In this document: one piece after another, positions 1-6,099 of the stretch
Numbering within the stretch: the first letter of the stretch is position 1
How the letters are laid out: the number at the start of each line of letters is the position of its first letter
Assembly (NCBI GenBank): GCA_947448975.1
Contig: CANFPR010000042.1
Location: 1 to 7,426 of the forward strand
Direction of reading: 5' to 3'
DNA: 7,426 nucleotides
Source: Micrococcales bacterium
Lineage (GTDB): Bacteria > Actinomycetota > Actinomycetes > Actinomycetales > Microbacteriaceae
Notes under the pieces: generated by a model
The model's database searches: none
The model's input: the letters and a program-made list of their open reading frames with translations, nothing else
What the model was told of the DNA's origin: nothing
Position numbers and translations under genes: made by a program

Positions 1-66
1 GACTGCGTAAGTTTAGTGAACCTACCTGAACGTTGGTTCTATTCCGCCTTGACTAAACTTGTCTAG
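1..66 (+). CDS. Possible C-terminal tail of an upstream protein (partial)
   Basis: Frame 1 is open from the window edge for 21 codons to a TAG at 64-66, while the other two forward frames hit stops early. The predicted tail ends in LPERWFYSALTKLV, which reads like a plausible protein end. An open stretch this short is expected fairly often by chance, and I do not recognise a family. If it is real, the gene ends only 6 nt before the tRNA. The reading is weak and needs the sequence to the left. Confidence 0.28.
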   Translation, partial: DCVSLVNLPERWFYSALTKLV

Positions 67-72
67 TGCCCG

Positions 73-145
73 GCCCTCGTAGCTCAGTGGATAGAGCAAG
101 AGCCTTCTAATCTCTTGGTCGTAGGTTCGATTCCTACCGAGGGCG
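73..145 (+). tRNA. tRNA-Arg (anticodon UCU)
   Basis: This 73-nt sequence folds as a standard cloverleaf. The 7-bp acceptor stem pairs GCCCTCG (73-79) with CGAGGGC (138-144). The D stem pairs GCTC (82-85) with GAGC (94-97). The T stem pairs GTAGG (121-125) with CCTAC (133-137) around the loop TTCGATT. The anticodon loop CTTCTAA (104-110) places UCU at 106-108, which reads the AGA and AGG arginine codons. The discriminator base is G145 and the 3' CCA is not encoded, so it must be added after transcription. The top pair of the anticodon stem is a C103/U111 mismatch (positions 31-39). The other four pairs are normal. The phnA-like gene starts 28 nt downstream and could be co-transcribed; I see no convincing promoter between them. 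Confidence 0.96.
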
Positions 146-173
146 CAAAAAATCACATGGCTTAGGAGCTGAA

Positions 174-521
174 ATGTCTGATTCGCTACCCCCATGCCCA
201 AAATGTTCGAGCATCTACACCTATGAGATGGAACCGCTCCTGGTTTGTCCCGAGTGCGCTCACGAGTGGACCCCCGAAGTCGAAGCGGTTGAATCTGAGG
301 TGGTCGTTAAAGACGCCGTAGGCAACGTGCTGCAAGACGGTGACACGGTGACCATCATCAAAGATCTGAAGGTAAAGGGTTCGTCAACGTCTATAAAGGT
401 TGGCACCAAGGTTCGTAACATTCGCTTGATTTCGGCAAACGACGGTCACGACATCGATGCAAAGGTCGATGGATTCGGGTCGATGTACCTAAAGTCGAGC
501 ATCGTGAAGAGAGTGCTCTAG
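174..521 (+). CDS. phnA: PhnA/YjdM family zinc-ribbon protein
   Basis: This 115-residue protein matches the PhnA (YjdM) family in length and layout. An N-terminal zinc ribbon has Cys8, Cys11, Cys25 and Cys28 in two CPxC-type knuckles (CPKC and CPEC). A conserved C-terminal domain follows, with the family hallmark [12 protein letters not shown] around residues 60-71 and a DGFG motif near 99-102. The family is named after the E. coli phosphonate region, but it has no established role in phosphonate breakdown and is unrelated to the Pseudomonas phosphonoacetate hydrolase also called PhnA. Its function is essentially unknown; zinc binding is inferred from the four cysteines. The ATG is supported by AGGAG at 164-168 with a 5-nt spacer. 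A compact stem-loop begins on its stop codon. It is probably a cytoplasmic housekeeping protein. Confidence 0.93.
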   Translation: MSDSLPPCPKCSSIYTYEMEPLLVCPECAHEWTPEVEAVESEVVVKDAVGNVLQDGDTVTIIKDLKVKGSSTSIKVGTKVRNIRLISANDGHDIDAKVDGFGSMYLKSSIVKRVL

Positions 522-530
522 GAGAGCACT
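512..530 (+). terminator. Stem-loop over the phnA stop codon, possible terminator
   Basis: AGTGCTCT (512-519) and AGAGCACT (523-530) form a perfect 8-bp stem with a 3-nt loop. The TAG stop (519-521) lies in the stem and loop. No T-tract follows, so this is not a classical intrinsic terminator. It may act as a weak terminator or a 3'-end stabiliser. A perfect 8-bp hairpin could occur by chance in a window this size; its position at the gene end is the main support. Confidence 0.35.
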
Positions 531-551
531 AGTGGATCGCCGCTCGTGAAG

Positions 552-571
552 AAAAAACCTAAGAACTAGGT
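552..571 (-). terminator. Weak candidate intrinsic terminator of the SDR-ldh operon
   Basis: On the minus strand, ACCTA and TAGGT form a 5-bp stem (plus 557-561 and 567-571) with a 5-nt loop. A run of T's follows at once (A552-A557 on the plus strand). It lies about 47 nt past the ldh stop, the right place and direction to end that transcript. The stem is short and not GC-rich, so termination would be modest. Confidence 0.3.
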
Positions 572-617
572 CATTTCCAAGGTGCTTGAAACCTCACGGT
601 GAAACCATGTCTAGCGA

Positions 618-1565
618 CTAGAGCCCCACAGCTGAAATGGTTTTCTTGAGAGCTTCGGCCGATGCGATGAACTTACCGAGTTCGTTAGCGCTCATCTCCA
701 TTGGAATGGTTCGTTCGGCTCCCTGGCGATTCACCACGGTTGGCACGCTCAGTGCCACATCACTTACGCCCAGGTAATCCTTGATCACAGACGACACTGG
801 CAAAATAACCGATTCGTCGCGCAGAATCGCCTCGACTATCCGAGCGGCGCTCAACCCAATGGCGTAGTTGGTTGCGCCTTTACCTTCGATGACTTTGTAG
901 GCTGCGTTTTTCACGCTGTTGGCAATTTCTTCCAGTTCACCTAAAGCCAGGGGAGCGCTGTTACCGAGACGCCATTCCGAAAGTTTTACCGGCCCAATTT
1001 TGGCTTCCGACCAGAGAGCGAATTCGCTATCGCCGTGTTCGCCAACAATCATGGCGTGCACCGATTCGATGCTGATGTTCAACCGCTCGGCAAGCTGCCA
1101 ACGTAGGCGAGATGAATCGAGCACGGTGCCCGACGAGAACACTCTGTTCGCCGGTAATCCCGAGATCTGCACCGCTGCGTAGGCAAGAACGTCGCAGGGG
1201 TTGGTGACCAAAAGAAAAATCGCATCGGGCGCTAGGCGAAGCAAATCGGGCATTAGCTTTTGCAAGATTTTGACGTTGGTCGCCGCCAAATCGAGGCGGG
1301 TCTGGCCGGGTGCTTGTTTAGCGCCGGCAGTGATGACAACGACATCGCTGTTGCGAACAACCTCGATATCGTCGCCACCGTATACGCTGCTGGGACTTGT
1401 GAATTGTGACCCGTGCGCTAGGTCGAGAACCTCGGCCTCAACCTTGGCCTTATTCACGTCGTAGATTGCCACCTCGCCGGCGATGCGCTTGATGAGAAGG
1501 GCGTAGGCAGTCGAGGTGCCAACCGCACCTGCACCGATAATGGCAACTTTTGTTCGTTGGGTCAT
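618..1565 (-). CDS. ldh: L-lactate dehydrogenase (NAD-dependent)
   Basis: The enzyme interconverts pyruvate plus NADH and L-lactate plus NAD+ in the cytoplasm. The 315-residue length is normal for bacterial LDH. Visible features are the NAD-binding GAGAVG (11-16), Asp36 at the end of the second strand, TNP at 121-123, substrate-binding Arg90 and the Asp150/Arg153 pair, and catalytic His177 in GEHGDS. Gln84 in KQAPGQTR marks LDH; malate dehydrogenases carry Arg there. A constant offset of 18 to classical LDH numbering puts Arg155 and His170 at the Arg173/His188 fructose-1,6-bisphosphate site, so allosteric activation is likely (inference). It is the second gene of a pair: its ATG begins 4 nt after the SDR stop and has no clear Shine-Dalgarno sequence (AATAGCCCC precedes it). 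Translation is therefore probably coupled to the SDR gene. Confidence 0.96.
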   Translation of the reverse strand: MTQRTKVAIIGAGAVGTSTAYALLIKRIAGEVAIYDVNKAKVEAEVLDLAHGSQFTSPSSVYGGDDIEVVRNSDVVVITAGAKQAPGQTRLDLAATNVKILQKLMPDLLRLAPDAIFLLVTNPCDVLAYAAVQISGLPANRVFSSGTVLDSSRLRWQLAERLNISIESVHAMIVGEHGDSEFALWSEAKIGPVKLSEWRLGNSAPLALGELEEIANSVKNAAYKVIEGKGATNYAIGLSAARIVEAILRDESVILPVSSVIKDYLGVSDVALSVPTVVNRQGAERTIPMEMSANELGKFIASAEALKKTISAVGL

Positions 1566-1569
1566 GGGG

Positions 1570-2373
1570 CTATTTTGGCAGTAATGACTTCATCTGGTTG
1601 TAGATGATCTGCGATGCCTTAACCGGCATGTATCGAACCATCTTGTCCATCATCGATGCGTCACTTCCAACGAATACGCGAGCCTTGTCGGCCTCGATTC
1701 CGTCGAGCATGATTTCGGCAGCCTTTGGCGCCGGCGTCATCTTAAATGCCGATGCATCGGCACCCTCCGGCATCTCCATTGAGATTCCCGAGTTAGCCGC
1801 GATGTTGGTGCCGATGGCTCCAGGGTAAATCGTGGTCACGTGCACTTTGGTGCTCATGAGCTCACTGCGGAGACCTTCGGTAAACAGTTTGATGGCAGCC
1901 TTCGAAGCTCCGTAGATCGTCTGACCCGGCACTGGTCCGTATCCGCCCATCGACGAAACGTTTGCGATGTGCGCCTCGCTACGCTTGCGCAGCTCTGGCA
2001 GAAACGCCTTCACCATGTTCACCGGACCGTTGAAGTTGACGTTCATCACGCGGTCGATGTGTTCGAAGTCGAGGTCAGCAACGAAAACGAAGGGCTGAAT
2101 AATGCCCGCATTGTTAATCAGAACATCGACCGAACCAAAGGCTTTCATTACGGATGCCGGCAACGCAGCAACCTCGGCTCGGTTGGTTATGTCGAGCACA
2201 GAGTAGGCAAAGTGCTTCTTGTCTGCGGCCAGTTCGGCTGTTTCCTTTAGGTTTTTTTCGTTGATGTCGACGCCGTAAACCTTTGCGCCCCTGCGGATGG
2301 CCTCGAGGGTCATTTCGCGACCCATGCCGTTTCCGGCTCCGGTGATTACAACTACTTTTTTATCTAGTTTCAT
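1570..2373 (-). CDS. Short-chain dehydrogenase/reductase (SDR), classical type
   Basis: This is a 267-residue classical SDR that oxidises or reduces an alcohol/carbonyl pair with a nicotinamide cofactor. The cofactor motif TGAGNGMG spans residues 11-18. Asp36 at the end of the second strand favours NAD(H) over NADP(H). NNAG lies at 87-90, and the catalytic set is Asn113, Ser141, Tyr154 and Lys158 (YGASK). The C-terminal part, about residues 190-267, is specific to its subfamily and holds basic and Met-rich segments, but I cannot name the substrate. The ATG is fixed by a strong AAGGAGG (plus 2381-2387) with a 7-nt spacer. It leads a two-gene operon with ldh, 4 nt apart. That suggests, without proving, a shared role in NADH or hydroxy-acid/carbonyl metabolism. 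Confidence 0.93.
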   Translation of the reverse strand: MKLDKKVVVITGAGNGMGREMTLEAIRRGAKVYGVDINEKNLKETAELAADKKHFAYSVLDITNRAEVAALPASVMKAFGSVDVLINNAGIIQPFVFVADLDFEHIDRVMNVNFNGPVNMVKAFLPELRKRSEAHIANVSSMGGYGPVPGQTIYGASKAAIKLFTEGLRSELMSTKVHVTTIYPGAIGTNIAANSGISMEMPEGADASAFKMTPAPKAAEIMLDGIEADKARVFVGSDASMMDKMVRYMPVKASQIIYNQMKSLLPK

Positions 2374-2394
2374 TGTGTTGCCTCCTTATTCGTC

Positions 2395-2423
2395 ACACTA
2401 CTCCTGTAATCATTTGGACACAA
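2395..2423 (-). promoter_or_regulatory. Candidate promoter of the SDR-ldh operon
   Basis: On the minus strand, TTGTGT (plus 2418-2423) and TAGTGT (plus 2395-2400) are 17 nt apart. They resemble -35 and -10 boxes of a housekeeping sigma promoter. The predicted transcript would start near 2388, only just ahead of the AAGGAGG ribosome site, giving a very short leader. The match is partial at both boxes and untested. Confidence 0.35.
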
Positions 2424-2481
2424 ACGACCCATCGAGGCGGCCGTCGGGAACAAATGCCGATAAATGCTGTTTGCTTGAAAC

Positions 2482-2958
2482 ATGAACCTAAACGAAACCC
2501 CACTTGAACTTATCGACGGAACCCCCACGAGCTTTGCTCAGCTAGCCAAAGGCCCGGTGCTGGTAGTCAACGTTGCATCCAAGTGCGGTCTAACGCCACA
2601 ATACGAAGCGCTGGAGGGCCTGCAGAAGGCTTACGGGGCCAAGGGGTTCACGGTCGTTGGCGTACCCACCGACCAGTTCAAACAAGAACCTGGCAGCAAC
2701 GATGAGATTCTCGAATACTGCTCAACCACCTGGGGTGTGACTTTTCCGATGCTCGCAAAAACCAAGGTCAATGGTTCAAGCACGCATCCGCTTTACAAGC
2801 AGCTCAAGAAGACCAAAGATTCACTTGGCCTAAGCGGTCCAATCATGTGGAACTTTGAGAAGTTCCTGGTGCTACCAAACGGCGAGGTTCACCGCTTTCG
2901 ACCAACCACAAAGCCAGACTCGGCTGAAATTGTGCAGTTGATCGAGGCAAACCTCTAG
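2482..2958 (+). CDS. Glutathione peroxidase family thiol peroxidase
   Basis: This 158-residue cytoplasmic enzyme reduces peroxides and belongs to the GPx/BtuE family. The peroxidatic residue is Cys35 in NVASKCGLTPQY, a cysteine rather than selenocysteine. The catalytic tetrad is complete: Cys35, Gln65, Trp123 and Asn124 (WNFEKFLV). Cys80 in EYCSTTWGVTFPM sits where the resolving cysteine lies in thioredoxin-dependent members, so thioredoxin is a likelier reductant than glutathione (inference; actinobacteria generally lack glutathione). The FPCNQF motif reads VPTDQF here, losing the middle cysteine (Thr63). The upstream ATG at 2464 meets a stop after four codons, so 2482 is the start, although no good Shine-Dalgarno is visible. 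Its stop overlaps that of the convergent aldo/keto reductase gene. Confidence 0.94.
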   Translation: MNLNETPLELIDGTPTSFAQLAKGPVLVVNVASKCGLTPQYEALEGLQKAYGAKGFTVVGVPTDQFKQEPGSNDEILEYCSTTWGVTFPMLAKTKVNGSSTHPLYKQLKKTKDSLGLSGPIMWNFEKFLVLPNGEVHRFRPTTKPDSAEIVQLIEANL

Positions 2959-3821
2959 TTCTTGGGCTGGTCGCTTAGAAGTTCGGCGTCCATCGGCAGT
3001 GTCGGCGCTAGCGGGAATTCACCCTTTAGCTCAAGCGACAGCCCCGAAATCGCATCGAGAACCGAATCTTTGCGAGTAATACCGGGCAGCGGAACAACCT
3101 TTGGCGAAAGCGAACGAAGCCAAGCTACCGTCACCGCGTAGGTGCTCGCGCCATGAGCTTCGGCGAATGCCACTAACTCTGGCGAGGCATCCCAGGCATG
3201 TGCACCCTTCATCGGCGACCAAGGTAGATAGGCGATGTCGAACTCCTCGCACACCTCCAGAACGTCTAGTTCCTGTCGATAAGCAGGGCTTAACTGATTT
3301 TGAACCGTAGCGATAGGGCCGATAACCTCAACGGCACGGCGCAGCTGCGAAGCGCTGTAGTTGCTAACGCCGATGTTCTCGATGAGTCCCCGCTGCTTTA
3401 GACCGGCAATATTCTCGAGTTGAGTCTCGAACGGCAGGTTCGGGTCGAGGCGGTGGTGTTGCCAAAGCGCAATCTTTTCTACACCGAGTCTTCCGACGGA
3501 TGCTTCGACCGCGCGTAGCAGGTAGTCGAGCGACGAGTTGCGTCCCCAAACCTCACCGGGCTTGCGCGTGATGCCAGCTTTGGTCGCAATGATGGCCTGC
3601 GAACCCAGCGGATGTGTGCGCATGGCTTCGGCAACGAGCTTCTCGTTGTGTCCGAACGAGTCCCAGGTTGGCGCGTAAATGTCTGAAGTGTCAAAGAGAG
3701 CAACGCCATTCTCAAGCGCAACGTGCAGCGCCTCAATGGTGGTGTCGCGATTTTCAGGAGTGGAACCGAAGGATGCCTTCATGCATCCGAAACCAAGTGT
3801 CGAAATCTTTAGGTTGCTCAT
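2955..3821 (-). CDS. Aldo/keto reductase
   Basis: This is an NADPH-type oxidoreductase with a TIM-barrel fold. I choose the ATG at 3821 (288 residues, MSNLKISTLGFG). The frame stays open upstream only to a TTG at 3845, which would add eight residues unlike the family's usual start. From the ATG, the catalytic tetrad is Asp45 and Tyr49 (FDTSDIYA), Lys81 (ATKAG) and His123 (QHHRLDP). GVSNYSASQL at 151-160 and PLPGITRKDS near 244-253 match the family's substrate- and cofactor-binding segments. The substrate cannot be named; such enzymes often detoxify aldehydes. No Shine-Dalgarno lies at a normal distance, but a TANNNT box ends 6 nt before the ATG, so the mRNA may be leaderless. It is transcribed divergently from the ABC operon. 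Confidence 0.92.
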   Translation of the reverse strand: MSNLKISTLGFGCMKASFGSTPENRDTTIEALHVALENGVALFDTSDIYAPTWDSFGHNEKLVAEAMRTHPLGSQAIIATKAGITRKPGEVWGRNSSLDYLLRAVEASVGRLGVEKIALWQHHRLDPNLPFETQLENIAGLKQRGLIENIGVSNYSASQLRRAVEVIGPIATVQNQLSPAYRQELDVLEVCEEFDIAYLPWSPMKGAHAWDASPELVAFAEAHGASTYAVTVAWLRSLSPKVVPLPGITRKDSVLDAISGLSLELKGEFPLAPTLPMDAELLSDQPKN

Positions 3822-3827
3822 AGTGCG

Positions 3828-3833
3828 AGTGTA
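3828..3833 (-). promoter_or_regulatory. Candidate -10 box for leaderless aldo/keto reductase mRNA
   Basis: The minus strand reads TACACT, six bases, then the ATG. TACACT fits the TANNNT -10 pattern. The spacing would put transcription start on or next to the start codon, an arrangement common in actinobacteria. No good -35 box is seen 16-18 nt upstream. Confidence 0.3.
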
Positions 3834-3868
3834 ACTTCCAAACAATCAAGAAAGGCCACTCGATTGCT

Positions 3869-3874
3869 TAGTAT
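3869..3874 (+). promoter_or_regulatory. Weak candidate -10 box for the ABC importer operon
   Basis: TAGTAT fits TANNNT and lies about 30 nt before the ATPase start, leaving room for a short leader that holds GAGG at 3891-3894. The hexamer at the -35 distance (TCAAGA, 3846-3851) is a poor match. This is the best promoter-like element in the 82-bp divergent gap, but the support is thin. Confidence 0.2.
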
Positions 3875-3903
3875 TGAGTCACTAGACAGCGAGGTCGAGA
3901 ATT

Positions 3904-4920
3904 TTGGTAGAGCAAACCCCAGCCATAAGTTTGCGCGGGCTAACGAAGTCATTCGGCAGCGTAACCGCAGTCTCAAACCTTGACCTCGAAATCAAATCGG
4001 GCGAATTCTTCTCGATGCTGGGGCCCTCTGGGTCGGGTAAAACCACAGTTCTGCGCATGATCGCAGGTTTCGAACTGCCAACCTCAGGTCACGTATTTTT
4101 AGACGGCGAAGACGTCACAACCAAAGCCCCCTTCGACCGCGATGTAAACACCGTTTTTCAGGACTACGCGCTATTTCCGCACATGACCGTACTCGAGAAT
4201 GTGGCTTACGGGCTTCGAGTTAGGGGAGTAGGAAAGCGCGAGCGTGAAGCTGCCGCCGTTGAAGCTCTTTCAACCGTGCGGCTGGCCGACTTCGGAGGTA
4301 GAAAACCATCGGAGCTCTCTGGCGGTCAACGCCAGCGCGTTGCACTGGCGCGAGCAATCATCGTAAAACCAAAGGTTTTGCTGCTCGATGAGCCACTTGG
4401 TGCTCTTGACCTAAAGCTGCGAGAGCAAATGCAGATTGAACTCAAAGAACTTCAGCGCGAACTCGCTATCACGTTCATTTTCGTAACCCACGATCAAGAA
4501 GAGGCGCTCACGCTAAGCGACCGAGTTGCGGTGTTCAACCAGGGTCGAATTGAGCAGATCGGCTCTCCTCAGGAGCTCTATGAGAGACCTCAGACACCTT
4601 TTGTTGCAGGCTTTGTTGGCACCACGAACTTGCTCGAGCCACAAGACACCCAGGCATTGTTTGGAAAAGCAATCAAAGGTTCGATTCGCCCCGAGCGAAT
4701 CAAATTGACCACGCAAAATTCTGTCGCAACCCACTCTGGCAAGGTGATCGAGGCCATTTACGTAGGCTCGGCCACCAGAGTGCACATAAAACTTGATGCC
4801 GGCCCAGAAGTCACCGCTTTGGTGTTATCGGGGTCAGACTCCAGCGAAAGTTGGAGCCGCAATCAAGAGGTTCAGGTCGTTCTGAACGAAAAAGATCTAG
4901 TTCAACTAGAAACCAAATAA
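3904..4920 (+). CDS. potA: Spermidine/putrescine-type ABC importer, ATPase subunit
   Basis: This 338-residue cytoplasmic ATPase powers the importer encoded by the next three genes. All nucleotide-binding motifs are intact: Walker A GPSGSGKT (40-47), Q-loop Gln86, signature LSGGQ (138-142), Walker B VLLLDEP (158-164), D-loop GALD (166-169) and switch His196. A C-terminal TOBE-like regulatory domain follows (about 255-335), with the IRPERI motif at 261-266 typical of PotA/YdcT/FbpC-type subunits. The start is TTG: an in-frame stop lies at 3883-3885 and no ATG or GTG occurs in frame before the Walker A region. GAGG (3891-3894) precedes it by 9 nt. The polyamine assignment rests on the neighbouring binding protein; the ATPase alone could equally serve an iron or sulfate importer. 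Confidence 0.92.
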   Translation: MVEQTPAISLRGLTKSFGSVTAVSNLDLEIKSGEFFSMLGPSGSGKTTVLRMIAGFELPTSGHVFLDGEDVTTKAPFDRDVNTVFQDYALFPHMTVLENVAYGLRVRGVGKREREAAAVEALSTVRLADFGGRKPSELSGGQRQRVALARAIIVKPKVLLLDEPLGALDLKLREQMQIELKELQRELAITFIFVTHDQEEALTLSDRVAVFNQGRIEQIGSPQELYERPQTPFVAGFVGTTNLLEPQDTQALFGKAIKGSIRPERIKLTTQNSVATHSGKVIEAIYVGSATRVHIKLDAGPEVTALVLSGSDSSESWSRNQEVQVVLNEKDLVQLETK

Positions 4921-4929
4921 GGAGAAGCA

Positions 4930-6090
4930 ATGAGCAAGACACCATTGAAGCTGTCTGCCTTGATCGTGGGTATGGCACTCGCGCTCTCGGGCTGTGCAGC
5001 GAGTGGAGGCCAAACCTCGGGCAAACTGCAAAGTCTGGGCGACAATGAGAAAACTCTTTCGTTGCTTGGCTGGCCAGGATACGCCGAGGACGGCTCAAAC
5101 GACCCAGCCTACGACTGGGTAACGCCATTCGAAAAAGACACCGGATGTCAGGTGACTTTCAAGAGCTACGGAACTTCTGATGAGGCTCTTAACCTATTCA
5201 AGAGCGGCGACTACGACGTTATCGCTGCATCGGGTGACGCCACCCTACGCCTAATCGCGTCGGGTGATGTTCAGCCACTGAACACCGACCTAATTCCAAG
5301 CTACAAAGATGTTTACCCGTTCCTCAAGGGTCAAGCATGGAACACGGTGGATGGCGAAACCTACGGCGTGCCTCACGGCTACGGCGCCAACCTACTCATG
5401 TACAACACCGAAGTTGTGAAGCCTGCACCTACTTCGTGGGATGTAGTGTTCGACAAGGCCAGCGCATACAAGGGCAAGGTGACGGCGTACGACTCACCGA
5501 TTTACATCGCCGACGCAGCGCTCTACCTAATGAAGCACAACCCAGATCTTGGCATCACCAACCCTTACGCGCTTGACGCAGACCAGCTGGCAGCAGCTGT
5601 CGACCTGTTGAAGGCACAGAAAGACAACGTTGGCGAATACTGGAGCGACTACCTCAAGTCGATCGACTCGTTCTCGACTGGCAACTCGGTAGTTGGAACC
5701 ACCTGGCAGGTAATCAAGAACTTCATGCCAGAAGGTTCGACTGTTGAAGCCGTTTTGCCTTCTGAGGGTGCTACCGGTTGGTCTGACTCGTGGATGGTTT
5801 CATCGACCACCAAGAGCCCGAACTGTGCCTATGCATGGCTCAACTACATCGACACTCCTGAGGCTAACGCTGCGGCTACCGAATACTTCGGTGAGGCTCC
5901 AGCTACAGCCGGTGCGTGTGAATTCGGAAGCAAGGGATTCTGCGACAGCTACCACGCTGGCGACGAAGCTTATGCCGCACAGATCTGGTACTGGACGACT
6001 CCAATCGCCAAGTGCCTAGACGGTCGCACCGACGCCACCTGCACCGATTACTCGGAGTGGACTACCGCCTGGCAAGAAATCAAGGGCTAG
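4930..6090 (+). CDS. PotD/YdcS-like polyamine-type substrate-binding lipoprotein
   Basis: This 386-residue extracellular binding protein feeds the importer. Residues 1-21 form a lipoprotein signal peptide (KLSALIVGMALALSG). The lipobox LSGC puts the lipidated, mature N-terminus at Cys22, anchoring the protein to the outer face of the membrane. The rest is a two-lobed family 1 solute-binding fold; LLGWPGY near 45-51 and GVPHGYGANLLMYN near 146-159 are typical of the spermidine/putrescine group. The C-terminal third (EYFGEAPA, YHAGDEAY, YWTTPIAKC, AWQEIKG) resembles E. coli YdcS more than PotD, as I recall that family. Six further cysteines (73, 299, 330, 338, 362, 371) could form disulfides. 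GGAG (4921-4924) abuts the ATPase stop and sits 5 nt before the ATG. Putrescine or spermidine is the likely ligand, not proven. Confidence 0.92.
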   Translation: MSKTPLKLSALIVGMALALSGCAASGGQTSGKLQSLGDNEKTLSLLGWPGYAEDGSNDPAYDWVTPFEKDTGCQVTFKSYGTSDEALNLFKSGDYDVIAASGDATLRLIASGDVQPLNTDLIPSYKDVYPFLKGQAWNTVDGETYGVPHGYGANLLMYNTEVVKPAPTSWDVVFDKASAYKGKVTAYDSPIYIADAALYLMKHNPDLGITNPYALDADQLAAAVDLLKAQKDNVGEYWSDYLKSIDSFSTGNSVVGTTWQVIKNFMPEGSTVEAVLPSEGATGWSDSWMVSSTTKSPNCAYAWLNYIDTPEANAAATEYFGEAPATAGACEFGSKGFCDSYHAGDEAYAAQIWYWTTPIAKCLDGRTDATCTDYSEWTTAWQEIKG

Positions 6091-6099
6091 TCAACAAAA

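Noticed and set aside
9..60. Inverted repeat AAGTTTAGT (9-17) / ACTAAACTT (52-60), with GAACC/GGTTC inside
   Set aside because: A 9-bp match with a 34-nt loop is expected about once by chance in a window this long, no T-tract follows, and the stretch may be coding. It could be an upstream terminator, but I cannot support that.
49..77. TTGACT at 49-54 as a -35 box for the tRNA
   Set aside because: A 17-nt spacer would put the -10 box at 72-77, inside the tRNA gene, and the sequence there is GC-rich.
1840..2250. 136-codon plus-strand open frame opposite the SDR gene
   Set aside because: It lies wholly within the SDR gene, whose motifs are all intact. The translation has no recognisable domain and no ribosome site.
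2374..2481. Possible promoter or leaderless start for the peroxidase gene
   Set aside because: No TANNNT box lies 6-7 nt before ATG 2482, and no -35/-10 pair or Shine-Dalgarno is convincing on the plus strand.
4811..5128. 105-codon minus-strand open frame across the ATPase/binding-protein junction
   Set aside because: It is antisense to two well-supported genes, rich in Arg/Ser/Pro, and shows no start signal or family motif.
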